Below, piece after piece: positions 26,632 through 34,047 of a DNA stretch of 64,000 bases. Under the pieces are notes generated by a model, which had not been told where the DNA came from, made no database searches, and saw nothing but the letters and a program-made list of their open reading frames with translations. The DNA comes from Streptomyces sp. NBC_01460 (GTDB lineage: Bacteria > Actinomycetota > Actinomycetes > Streptomycetales > Streptomycetaceae). A program made the position numbers and the translations under genes. The stretch is taken from positions 1,550,001 to 1,614,000 of the forward strand of contig NZ_CP109473.1 of NCBI RefSeq assembly GCF_036227405.1, in the 5' to 3' direction. Numbering within the stretch: position 1 is the first letter of the stretch; each line of letters opens with the position of its first letter.

Positions 26632-27004
26632 GGATCCTCCTCGGTAGCACCACGCGACCGCCTGGCGGACAGCCGCGTAACGTCTTATGTATGACCAACC
26701 GAGCCGGGAAAACAGAAATGCCCCGGACGGGACACATGCGGGGCTCCAGGAACTACCGGAACACCGCCGCGTGCAACCGCGGGGCGTAATCGGGCGGCCC
26801 CATCGTCCGTACGGAACGATGGCTGCCACCTGACCGGTGACCCGCCGTCCCGGAGGACGGTCAGGTGGGAGATCGGAGCCTCCACTTGTGGGCCGGTCAC
26901 ATAGGTGTCCGGCCGGTCGTTACACAAGGTTAGCAGCTCCCCGGGGCCACGGCGAACCCGCTGTCCGTACGGCTCCCGCAGGAAGATCCCCGCCGACGTG
27001 GCCT
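26632..27004 (-). other. infC leader and divergent promoter region
   Basis: About 370 bp without a supported gene, between the infC start and the DUF1844 -10 box. The portion next to infC should be an mRNA leader, with GC-rich inverted segments near 26700-26830 that could form structures. TTGTGT, 18 nt, TATGTG (minus strand, about 26928-26899) is a weak promoter candidate. Open frames extending through it in phase with infC lack coding character. Confidence 0.45.
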
Positions 27005-27010
27005 TATCGT
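27005..27010 (+). promoter_or_regulatory. -10 box of leaderless DUF1844 gene
   Basis: TATCGT ends 7 nt before the ATG at 27018; the GGGG between them is too close to act as a ribosome site. Confidence 0.5.
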
Positions 27011-27017
27011 GTGGGGC

Positions 27018-27383
27018 ATGAGCGACGCGACCACCCCCAGCACCGAGAACCCCGGCTTCGACGACATGGCCCGCGACATCGCGGAGGTTCCCGCGGTCGA
27101 GGTGATCGTGACCGTCGCCGTCAACCTGATGAGCGCGGCCGCCGTGAAGCTCGGCCTGACCGAGGAGGGCGAGCAGCACAAGGACCTGGACGAGGCCCGC
27201 AAGCTGGTCCAGGCCCTGGCCGGGCTGCTCGACGCGAGCGCCACCGAGATCAGCACCTTCCACGCCTCACCGCTGCGCGACGGCCTCAAGTCGCTCCAGC
27301 TGGCCTTCCGCGAGGCCTCGCTCGTCCCGGACGAGCCGGGTCGGGGCCCGGGCGAGAAGTACACCGGCCCCGTCTACGGCTAG
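27018..27383 (+). CDS. DUF1844 protein
   Basis: 121 residues. The DUF1844 core is EVPAVEVIVTVAVNLMSAAA VKLGL, continuing with HKDLDEARKLVQALAGLLDA and SPLRDGLKSLQLAFREAS; small helical proteins of this family lie next to infC throughout actinobacteria, role unknown. ATG 27018 gives MSDATTPSTEN; the likely mRNA is leaderless. It diverges from infC and converges with the SseB gene. Confidence 0.9.
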   Translation: MSDATTPSTENPGFDDMARDIAEVPAVEVIVTVAVNLMSAAAVKLGLTEEGEQHKDLDEARKLVQALAGLLDASATEISTFHASPLRDGLKSLQLAFREASLVPDEPGRGPGEKYTGPVYG

Positions 27384-27399
27384 TCACCCCGCACTCCTC

Positions 27400-27432
27400 G
27401 GAGCCCGCCGCCTGCGACAGGTGGCGGGCTCC
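27400..27432. terminator. Bidirectional terminator
   Basis: GGAGCCCGCC (27400-27409) pairs with 27423-27432, 13-nt loop containing a further CCTG/CAGG pair; between convergent DUF1844 and SseB genes, 6 nt from the latter's stop. Confidence 0.8.
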
Positions 27433-27438
27433 CGCGCG

Positions 27439-28167
27439 TCAGCGGCTGAACAGCGGCTCGCCCGGGGCCTCGGCACCGGCCGGCAGGAGCGCCAGGTCGA
27501 TGCCCCGCACCAGCCGTGCGCGCAGCACCTCGCTGGCCGAGAGGGCGTCGGCGACCCGGCGGGCGGCCTCGGCGACCACCGCGTCCGGGGCGAGGACGAG
27601 GGCGAGGGTGCCGTCGGCCCCGCCGGGACCGAGGTGGGCCCGCAGCACCGCGGGCTCGGCGGCGACCGCCTCGCGCACCGCGGCGACGACCGCGGGGTCG
27701 TCGAGCGGGTCCGCGCTCACCCTGTTCTCGGCCAGGGCCAGCAGGGCAGGGCCGGTCAGCTCGAAGGCGACCGGGCCCGCGAGGTCGAGCACCACCGTGT
27801 CCGCCTTCTCGTGCGCGGCGGCCTGCAGCGCCTGGTGCAGGGGTACGGCGACGGGGCGCGCCTCGGGGTCCCAGAGGGCCAGCGTGGCGGTGGAGGTGAA
27901 GGCGGGCAGCGCGCGCCGGTCGCCGGCCTGCAGGGTCGGCACCGCCATGTCGCTGGTCTTCTCGCGGCGCAGCCCGTTCTCGTCCTCCTCCACCTCGCCC
28001 AGGACGGCGACGACCGGCACGAGCAGCCGGGCGTCGCGGAGAGCCGCGAGGACCGGGCCGACGGCCGTCCGGTCGGCGGCCCAGGCCGCGAGGGCCGCCG
28101 TCAGTTCGGGCGAGGCAGTGCCGTCGTCGTCGGAGAAACCGGGGTCCGGGATGTTCTTGAGCGCCAC
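27439..28167 (-). CDS. SseB-family protein
   Basis: 242 residues. SseB N-terminal domain features: LAALRDARLLVPVVAVLGE, REKTSDMAVPTLQAGDRRALPAFTS, LALWDPEARPVAVPLHQALQAAAHE, then a C-terminal domain of Ala-rich alpha/beta character (ARLVRGIDLALLPAG). Cytoplasmic; no enzymatic motif; role unknown in actinobacteria. GTG 28167 (VALKNIPDPGFSDDDG) is the family start and is preceded by TACGCT 6 nt upstream, so the mRNA is probably leaderless. A longer reading from GTG 28197 is less likely. Confidence 0.9.
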   Translation of the reverse strand: MALKNIPDPGFSDDDGTASPELTAALAAWAADRTAVGPVLAALRDARLLVPVVAVLGEVEEDENGLRREKTSDMAVPTLQAGDRRALPAFTSTATLALWDPEARPVAVPLHQALQAAAHEKADTVVLDLAGPVAFELTGPALLALAENRVSADPLDDPAVVAAVREAVAAEPAVLRAHLGPGGADGTLALVLAPDAVVAEAARRVADALSASEVLRARLVRGIDLALLPAGAEAPGEPLFSR

Positions 28168-28173
28168 ACGACG

Positions 28174-28179
28174 AGCGTA
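28174..28179 (-). promoter_or_regulatory. -10 box of leaderless SseB gene
   Basis: TACGCT lies 6 nt before the GTG at 28167, the same hexamer and nearly the same distance as at the eamA start. Confidence 0.5.
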
Positions 28180-28253
28180 GTGGGTCACCTCTCCCACCTG
28201 GGCGACAGGTCGGACACAGGCTGCTGCCAGGTGGGCTGCCTAGCGTCCGGGCC

Positions 28254-29162
28254 ATGCCCCGTCACAGAACGCGCAGGCCCGCGCCGTCCTCCCTCGTGAC
28301 CGCGGCCGCCGCCGTACTGCTGGCCGGTTGCGCCGCGGGAGGTGTGTATCCGGTGGGTCGCTCGCCCGATGACGCGCACGCGGCCGTGGCCGCCGTACCG
28401 TCCGCGTCGAGCCCGCCCGCCGCGACGGGCCCGAGCGAGGAGCCCCAGGTGGATCTCGACGCCGAGCTGGCCGACGCGCTGGCACCCCTGGCCGACGGGG
28501 CCGATGTGTCGGTGGCCGTGCTGGACACGGAGAGCGGTGCGGGCGCCTCGTACGGCGACGGGACGTACGACACCGCCAGCATCGTGAAGGTGGACATCCT
28601 GGCGGCGCTCCTGCTGCTCGCGCAGGACGAGGACCGGGAGCTGAGCGGTGCCGAGCAGGCGTACGCGGAGGCCATGATCCGGCGCAGCGACAACACCTCG
28701 GCCACCGAGCTGCTCAAGGTGGTCGGCGGCGAGGACGGACTCGACGCGGCCAACGAGCGGCTGGGACTGACCGGGACGCAGGCCGTCCACGCGTGGGGGC
28801 TGACCCAGACGACGGCCGCCGACCAGGTACGGCTGCTGCGGGCGGTGACCGGTGCGGATTCGGCGCTGTCGGCGGACTCCCGCGCGTATCTGACGGGGCT
28901 GATGGGCCAGGTCGAGGCGGACCAGCGGTGGGGCGTGTCGGCGGCGGGCACCGGCGCGGTGCTGAAGAACGGCTGGATGCCCCGGACCACGACGGGGCTG
29001 TGGGACATCAACAGCATCGGGTCGGTGGAGAGCGGCGGGCACACCCTGCTGCTGGCGGTGCTGTCGCGCGGCCACGCGACGAAGGAGGCGGGGATCGCCC
29101 TGGTGGAGTCCGTCGCCGAGGCGGCGGCCGGGGTGACGGGCGCGGTGGCCGGCCGGGACTGA
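28254..29162 (+). CDS. Serine beta-lactamase-like lipoprotein
   Basis: 302 residues. A lipoprotein signal (SSLVTAAAAVLLAGC) puts it on the outer face of the membrane, followed by a Pro/Ala-rich linker to residue 65. Class A beta-lactamase-type motifs follow: TASIVKVDIL (SxxK), RRSDNTS (SDN), and LKNGWMP where KTG/KSG normally stands; KNG is unusual. There is no Glu166-type deacylation motif that I can place with confidence, so it may be a penicillin-binding or D,D-peptidase-like enzyme rather than a resistance lactamase. It ends 16 nt before the convergent mycosin gene. Confidence 0.88.
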   Translation: MPRHRTRRPAPSSLVTAAAAVLLAGCAAGGVYPVGRSPDDAHAAVAAVPSASSPPAATGPSEEPQVDLDAELADALAPLADGADVSVAVLDTESGAGASYGDGTYDTASIVKVDILAALLLLAQDEDRELSGAEQAYAEAMIRRSDNTSATELLKVVGGEDGLDAANERLGLTGTQAVHAWGLTQTTAADQVRLLRAVTGADSALSADSRAYLTGLMGQVEADQRWGVSAAGTGAVLKNGWMPRTTTGLWDINSIGSVESGGHTLLLAVLSRGHATKEAGIALVESVAEAAAGVTGAVAGRD

Positions 29163-29178
29163 GCGGGACGGACGCCGG

Positions 29179-30423
29179 TCAGCGGAGGGGGCCGCCGGGG
29201 AACGGGGTGTACGCGGGCCCGGCGGGGCTCCTGCCCCGGGTGTTCCGGCCGCCGGCGTTCCGTCCGCGCCACAGCACCACGGCCAGGGCGAGGAGTACGG
29301 CACCGAGTCCGCCCGCCGAGGGGGCGAGCCAGCCGGCCGGGCCGCCGTCGTCGCTCCGGGGGGTGGGGCCGGAGCCGAAGTACTCCGTGGGGTGCCCGGC
29401 CTCGGCGGCCCGGGCGGCCAGGTCGTCGGGGCGCGGCTTCGCCCCGGCCTCGATCGCGGCGGCGGGGTCGACCAGGCCGTAGCCCCTGGCGTCGTCGCGG
29501 CCGCCGGAAGGGGCGTCGCGGGCGGTGTCCGCGAGCAGCGTCTTGAGCTGCGCGGGCGAGAGCCCCGGGTGCGCCGCGCGCACCAGGGCCACGGCCCCGG
29601 AGACGTAGGCCGCGGCGGCGGACGTCCCCCACTCGATGTAGTAGTGCCGGTCGGGGTTGGCCACGACGACGTCGACGCCGGGTGCGCTGACGGTGGCGTA
29701 CCAGCGGCGGGTGGAGAACGCGGCGTGGGTGCCGTACTTGTCGACGGCCGCCGCGGCGATCACCCCGGGGTAGGCGGCGGGGTAGGAGACCCGGTCGCCC
29801 TTCTCGCCGCCGTTGCCCGCGGAGGCGACGACGGCGACGCCCTTGCCGAGGGCGTACTGCACGGCGGCGTCCTCGCCGGGCTCCGGGTGGGCCGACTCGC
29901 TGTCGTCGCCGAGGGAGAGGTTGATGACGTCGGCGCCGTGGTCCGTCGCCCAGCGGATGCCGTCGGCGAGCGCGGTGCCGCGTGACGCGCGGGCCTTCTT
30001 GCGCGACGGGTCGCCGGACTCGAGGATCACGCGCACGGGAAGGATCTTCGCCTCCGGGGCGACGCCGAGCACGCCGTCGGCCCGGCCGGGGCCGCTGCCA
30101 CGGCCCGCGATGATCCCTGCCATCGCCGTGCCGTGCAGGGCCCAGGAGCTGTCGCCGCGCCCGGCGCCGAACCCGATGAGGTCCTTGCCCGCGAGCACCT
30201 GGCCGGCGAGGTCGGGGTGGTCGCCGTCGACCCCGGTGTCCAGGACCGCGACCGTGATGCCCTTGCCCTTCGTCGTCTGCCAGGCGGCGTCGGTGTGGAG
30301 GGCCTCCAGCCCCCACTGCTGGTCGCGGATGGCGTCCGCGTGGGCGGGGACGGCGGGCAGCAGGGCGAAGGCGGTGGCCGTGGCCACGGCGGCGAGCGCC
30401 CGGAGCCGGCGGGGACGGGTCAT
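29179..30423 (-). CDS. Mycosin-like S8 serine protease
   Basis: 414 residues. Sec signal peptide (LAAVATATAFALLPAVPAHA), subtilisin-type catalytic triad in ITVAVLDTGVDGDHPDLAG, LHGTAMAGIIAG and EWGTSAAAAYVSGAVALVRA, a Pro/Gly-rich linker and a C-terminal helix (GLGAVLLALAVVLWRGRN) with basic tail. This is the architecture of mycosins, the membrane-anchored proteases of type VII secretion. No ESX genes are in the window, so it is an orphan. The ATG overlaps the stop of the upstream membrane-protein gene (ATGA). Confidence 0.92.
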   Translation of the reverse strand: MTRPRRLRALAAVATATAFALLPAVPAHADAIRDQQWGLEALHTDAAWQTTKGKGITVAVLDTGVDGDHPDLAGQVLAGKDLIGFGAGRGDSSWALHGTAMAGIIAGRGSGPGRADGVLGVAPEAKILPVRVILESGDPSRKKARASRGTALADGIRWATDHGADVINLSLGDDSESAHPEPGEDAAVQYALGKGVAVVASAGNGGEKGDRVSYPAAYPGVIAAAAVDKYGTHAAFSTRRWYATVSAPGVDVVVANPDRHYYIEWGTSAAAAYVSGAVALVRAAHPGLSPAQLKTLLADTARDAPSGGRDDARGYGLVDPAAAIEAGAKPRPDDLAARAAEAGHPTEYFGSGPTPRSDDGGPAGWLAPSAGGLGAVLLALAVVLWRGRNAGGRNTRGRSPAGPAYTPFPGGPLR

Positions 30424-31634
30424 TCCGGCTTCTCCGTGAGGTCGGTGACGGTCCTGCGCAGGGCGCGCTCCACCCGGTCCGCGACGCCCTTCGCCTCGTG
30501 GCCGAGTCCTGCCTGGGCGACGGCCGTGGCGGCATCGGCCGCCATGGCCTCGGCCGCGGGCTGCGGCTCGGCGACCGGACGGCCGTCCGCGAAGCCGGAG
30601 ACGGCGAAGACGACCACCGGCACCTCGGTCAGGACGTGGACCGTCCAGCTCGCCCGCTGCCGGTCGCCGAATCCGGCGGCCACGGTGTTCTCGGCCGGGT
30701 AGGTGCGGGGCATCAGGTCGGAGCGGCCGGCGAGGTTCTGCGTGGTGAACCGGGTGCTCAGGGCACCCATCGCCGCGGCGTCCCCCTCGGTGAAGACCAT
30801 GCCGACGGTGGTGACGCTGCTGCGGGTGGCGTCGGTGTAGGTGGCCCGCACCAGACGCTCGCAGCCGACCGGGCCGAGCGTCTTGAGCAGCAGGGGGTCC
30901 AGGCCCGCCGCGCAGCCGCTGTCGCTCGCGACGGCGACCCGGGTCCAGACCCGGTCGGTGGCGCCCGGGCCCGCGCCGTCGCCCTTGAGGGTGCGCGGGA
31001 AGAGGGTGTCGACGGGCGCGCTGTGCCAGACGGAGCGGGTCACGGTGTACGCGCTGCCGGCGCCCGGCTCGGCCGCCGAGTCCCCGGTGAGCCAGCTTCC
31101 GGTGACCGCCCCGCCGATGAGGCCGAGGCCCAGCACCGCGCAGACGGCGGCCACCGCGGTCCGGAAGGGGTTCCCGGCCTTGACGGGGCGCAGCCGGGTG
31201 GTGGTCTCCGCCGGCGTCTCGGCGTACGCGTAGTACGCGCCGGGCGGGGCCGGGGTGGCGCCGGGACGCGGGGTGAGGTCCACGGCGCCGACGGGCCTGC
31301 GCCGAGTGGCGGCGGGCGGTGGCGGCGGTCCGGGGTGTGCGGGCGGCGCCGGCGGTACGGGGCGGAGCCGCGTGGTCGTCTCCACAGCGGGCACGGGCTC
31401 GGCGCGGGGCGCGGGCGGGGCGGCCTGCGGACGCGGGACCTGCGGCGCGGGCGCCCGGCCGGGCGCGGGACGTACAGGCGTCGTGCCGGGCGCGGGTTCG
31501 GCGCGGGGCGCGGGAGGCGGGGTCCGGGGGACGTGCGGGGCCGGGACGCCACTCGGGCCGGGCTGCGGGGCCGGGACGGACGGCGGGGTGGTCGGGCGGG
31601 GTGGCACGGGAGCGCGCCGCGCTTCGGTACTCAT
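30420..31634 (-). CDS. Proline-rich single-pass membrane protein paired with the mycosin
   Basis: 404 residues. Residues 1-165 are Pro/Ala/Arg-rich and disordered, containing three TTRLRPV-type repeats (TTRLRPVPPA, TTRLRPVKAG). One helix (FRTAVAAVCAVLGLGLIGGAVTG) then leads to an extracellular domain of about 210 residues with two cysteines in SDSGCAAGLDPLLLKTLGPVGC, likely disulfide-linked. No recognised family. Its stop overlaps the mycosin start by 4 nt, so the two are probably made together; it could be substrate or scaffold. Confidence 0.82.
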   Translation of the reverse strand: MSTEARRAPVPPRPTTPPSVPAPQPGPSGVPAPHVPRTPPPAPRAEPAPGTTPVRPAPGRAPAPQVPRPQAAPPAPRAEPVPAVETTTRLRPVPPAPPAHPGPPPPPAATRRRPVGAVDLTPRPGATPAPPGAYYAYAETPAETTTRLRPVKAGNPFRTAVAAVCAVLGLGLIGGAVTGSWLTGDSAAEPGAGSAYTVTRSVWHSAPVDTLFPRTLKGDGAGPGATDRVWTRVAVASDSGCAAGLDPLLLKTLGPVGCERLVRATYTDATRSSVTTVGMVFTEGDAAAMGALSTRFTTQNLAGRSDLMPRTYPAENTVAAGFGDRQRASWTVHVLTEVPVVVFAVSGFADGRPVAEPQPAAEAMAADAATAVAQAGLGHEAKGVADRVERALRRTVTDLTEKPE

Positions 31635-31818
31635 CCGCCCCCCTGGTCCACGCCCCGTACGGCCGGCGGACCGCCGTTGCGCACGGGGCCGTCGGTCGAT
31701 CGTGTGACCGTCACTCTACGGGGTGGGCGGCACCCTGTGGGAACGGGACGGAGGGTGCGGGACGATCTGTACCGAACATCCCCTACCCAGTGGTACGGCC
31801 GTCTGGCAAGCTGCCGCC

Positions 31819-33021
31819 ATGACTGTCCGCACCGCTGACCGGAGCCGTTACAACCGGGCCACCGCCCATCTCGACGCCCCGGTGGCCGTCGTCGATCTGG
31901 ATGCCTTCGACGCCAACGCCGACGACCTGGTGCGCCGGGCCGGCGGGAAGCCGATCCGGGTGGCGAGCAAATCGGTACGCTGCCGCGCCCTGCTGGAGCG
32001 GGTGCTCGCGCGTCCGGGCTTCGCCGGGATCATGTCGTTCACCCTCGCGGAATCGCTGTGGCTGGCCCGTGCGGGATTCGACGACGTGCTGCTCGCCTAC
32101 CCGTCGGCCGACCGGACCGCGTACGCCGAGCTGGCGGCCGATCCCAAGCTCGCGGCCGCCGTGACGGTGATGGTCGACGACCCCGCGCAGCTGGAGCTGA
32201 TCGATGCGGCGCGGGCCGGCGGCACGGAGGAGATCCGGGTCTGCCTGGAGCTGGACACCTCGCTGCGGCTGCTCGGGGGCAGGGTCAGGATCGGCGCGCT
32301 GCGCTCCCCGCTCCGCTCCCCCGCCCAACTGGCCGAGATGGCCCGCTCGGTGGACCGCATGCCCGGCTTCCGGCTGGTCGGGATCATGGCGTACGAGGGC
32401 CATGTGGCCGGTGTGGGCGACTCGGTGGCCGGCCGGCCGCTGCGGTCGCGCGCGGTCCGGCTGATGCAGGCGGCGGCGCGCAGGGAGCTGGCGGCCCGGC
32501 GGGCTGAGGTCGTGCGGGCGGTCCGCGCGGTGGCGCCCGGCCTGGAGTTCGTGAACGGGGGCGGAACCGGCAGCGTGCAGCACACCGCCGCCGAGTCCGC
32601 GGTGACGGAAATCGCGGCGGGGTCCGGGCTCTTCGTGCCGAGGCTGTTCGACAACTACACCTCGTTCACGGGCCGTCCGGCGGCCCTGTTCGCCCAGCCC
32701 GTGGTGCGGCGGCCGGGCGTGGGCGTGGTGACGGTGCTGGGCGGCGGTTACCCGGCGTCCGGTGCGGCGGGCCCCGACCGGCTGCCGGTGCCGTATCTGC
32801 CCGAAGGTCTGCGCTACGACCCCCAGGAGGGTCCGGGCGAGGTCCAGACTCCGCTGCTGGGCGCCCCCGCGGACGATCTGCTGATCGGCGACAAGGTGTG
32901 GTTCCGGCACGCCAAGGCCGGTGAGCTGTGCGAGCGCTTCGACGAGCTGCGGCTGATCGAGGGTGAGCGGATCACGGCGACCGTGCCGACGTACCGGGGC
33001 GAGGGCCGCACCTTCCTGTAG
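31819..33021 (+). CDS. PLP-dependent D-threonine aldolase/deaminase-like enzyme
   Basis: 400 residues. A fold type III (alanine-racemase-like) barrel: AVVDLDAFDANADDLVRRAG, then KPIRVASKSVRC with the predicted PLP lysine, AESLWLARAGFDDVLLAYP, MAYEGHVAGVGD, VNGGGTGSVQHT for phosphate binding, and a C-terminal domain with a possible metal site (DLLIGDKVWFRHAKAGELCERF). It belongs to the amino-acid aldolase/deaminase group including D-threonine aldolase and D-serine dehydratase; the substrate is not certain. ATG 31819 has no clear ribosome site; CAAGCT 6 nt upstream may be a -10 of a leaderless mRNA. Confidence 0.88.
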   Translation: MTVRTADRSRYNRATAHLDAPVAVVDLDAFDANADDLVRRAGGKPIRVASKSVRCRALLERVLARPGFAGIMSFTLAESLWLARAGFDDVLLAYPSADRTAYAELAADPKLAAAVTVMVDDPAQLELIDAARAGGTEEIRVCLELDTSLRLLGGRVRIGALRSPLRSPAQLAEMARSVDRMPGFRLVGIMAYEGHVAGVGDSVAGRPLRSRAVRLMQAAARRELAARRAEVVRAVRAVAPGLEFVNGGGTGSVQHTAAESAVTEIAAGSGLFVPRLFDNYTSFTGRPAALFAQPVVRRPGVGVVTVLGGGYPASGAAGPDRLPVPYLPEGLRYDPQEGPGEVQTPLLGAPADDLLIGDKVWFRHAKAGELCERFDELRLIEGERITATVPTYRGEGRTFL

Positions 33022-33230
33022 GTACGCCCCACCGGCGACGACGGGCGCCGCCTCGGTGCGGACCACGGCACGGGTCGTGTTCCCGGGTCCGCGGGCGCGG
33101 GCCGCCCGCCGCCGGAGGGGGACGCGGCGGGCGGCCGGGTGTGTCCGGTCCAGGCCGCCCCGTCCCACCACCGTTCGGCGCCGGGCACGTTCACGTGCGG
33201 ATACCGGCCGGGCGGCACCGCGTCGCTCAT
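32814..33230 (-). pseudogene. DUF2510-domain remnant overlapping the aldolase gene
   Basis: The first 35 codons encode a good DUF2510 motif (PPGRYPHVNVPGAERWWDGAAW, here given only by its ends: PGRYP...RWWDGAAWTGHTRPP). After about residue 60 the frame runs antisense into the 3' end of the aldolase gene for 208 bp with Ser/Arg-rich shadow-like sequence. DUF2510 normally precedes membrane helices, which are absent. Most likely a truncated or frameshifted gene; only 33022-33230 looks authentic. It starts 19 nt after the SDR gene stop on the same strand. Confidence 0.5.
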
Positions 33231-33249
33231 GCCCCCACTGCGGGGAGCC

Positions 33250-34041
33250 TCAGTCGAGCGGTGTCACGTACGCCCCCGAGATCCCGCCGTCGACGAGGAA
33301 GTCGGTGGCGTTGACGAACGAGGAGTCGTCGCTCGCCAGGAAGGCGACGGCGGCGGCGATCTCCGTCGCCTCGGCGAACCGGCCGAGGGGGATGTGGACG
33401 AGCCTGCGGGCGGCGCGCTCCGGGTCCTTGGCGAACAGTTCCCGGAGCAGCGGGGTGTTGACCGGCCCGGGGCAGAGGGCGTTGACCCGGATCCCCTCCC
33501 GGGCGAACTGCACCCCGAGCTCGCGGGACAGGGCGAGGACGCCGCCCTTCGACGCGGTGTACGAGATCTGGGAGGTCGCGGCGCCCATCCGCGCCACGAA
33601 GGACGCGGTGTTGATGATCGAGCCGCGGCCCTGGCGGCGCATGTAGGGGAGGGCGGCCTTGCAGCAGAGGTAGACGGAGGTGAGGTTGACGTCCTGGACG
33701 CGCTTCCACGCCTCGAGCCCGGTGGTGAGGATGGAGTCGTCCTCGGGCGGCGAGATGCCCGCGTTGTTGAAGGCGATGTCGACGGAGCCGTAGGTGTCCT
33801 GCGCCGCCGCGAAGAGCGCCTCGACCTGGTCGGGATCGGTGACGTCGACGCGTACGAAGGTGCCGCCCGCCTCCTTCGCGGCGGCCCTGCCCGCGCTCTC
33901 GTCGATGTCGCCGCAGACGACGTGGGCTCCTTCGGATGCCAGCCTGCGGGCCGTGGCCAGCCCGATGCCGCTGCCCGCCCCTGTGATGACGGCGGTGCGG
34001 CCGGTCAGCCGGCGGCAGATGTTCCCGGATTCCGTGGTCAT
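33250..34041 (-). CDS. SDR-family oxidoreductase
   Basis: 263 residues. Classical short-chain dehydrogenase: NAD(P) motif TAVITGAGSGIGLATARRL, NNAGIS, catalytic Ser in INTASFVARMG, YTASKGG (Tyr and Lys), then VNALCPGPVNTP and the C-terminal FLVDGGISGAYV. GDIDE after beta-2 has an acidic residue, favouring NAD(H). It follows the aldehyde dehydrogenase by 6 nt, with the ribosome site GGAGG inside that gene's end, so it belongs to the gamma-glutamyl-amine operon and may oxidise an alcohol intermediate there. Confidence 0.93.
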   Translation of the reverse strand: MTTESGNICRRLTGRTAVITGAGSGIGLATARRLASEGAHVVCGDIDESAGRAAAKEAGGTFVRVDVTDPDQVEALFAAAQDTYGSVDIAFNNAGISPPEDDSILTTGLEAWKRVQDVNLTSVYLCCKAALPYMRRQGRGSIINTASFVARMGAATSQISYTASKGGVLALSRELGVQFAREGIRVNALCPGPVNTPLLRELFAKDPERAARRLVHIPLGRFAEATEIAAAVAFLASDDSSFVNATDFLVDGGISGAYVTPLD

Positions 34042-34047
34042 GTGTGC

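Noticed and set aside
26920..26936. AAGGTTAGC similar to half an iron box
   Set aside because: Only one half-site is present, with no dyad, and the neighbouring infC and DUF1844 genes have no iron link.
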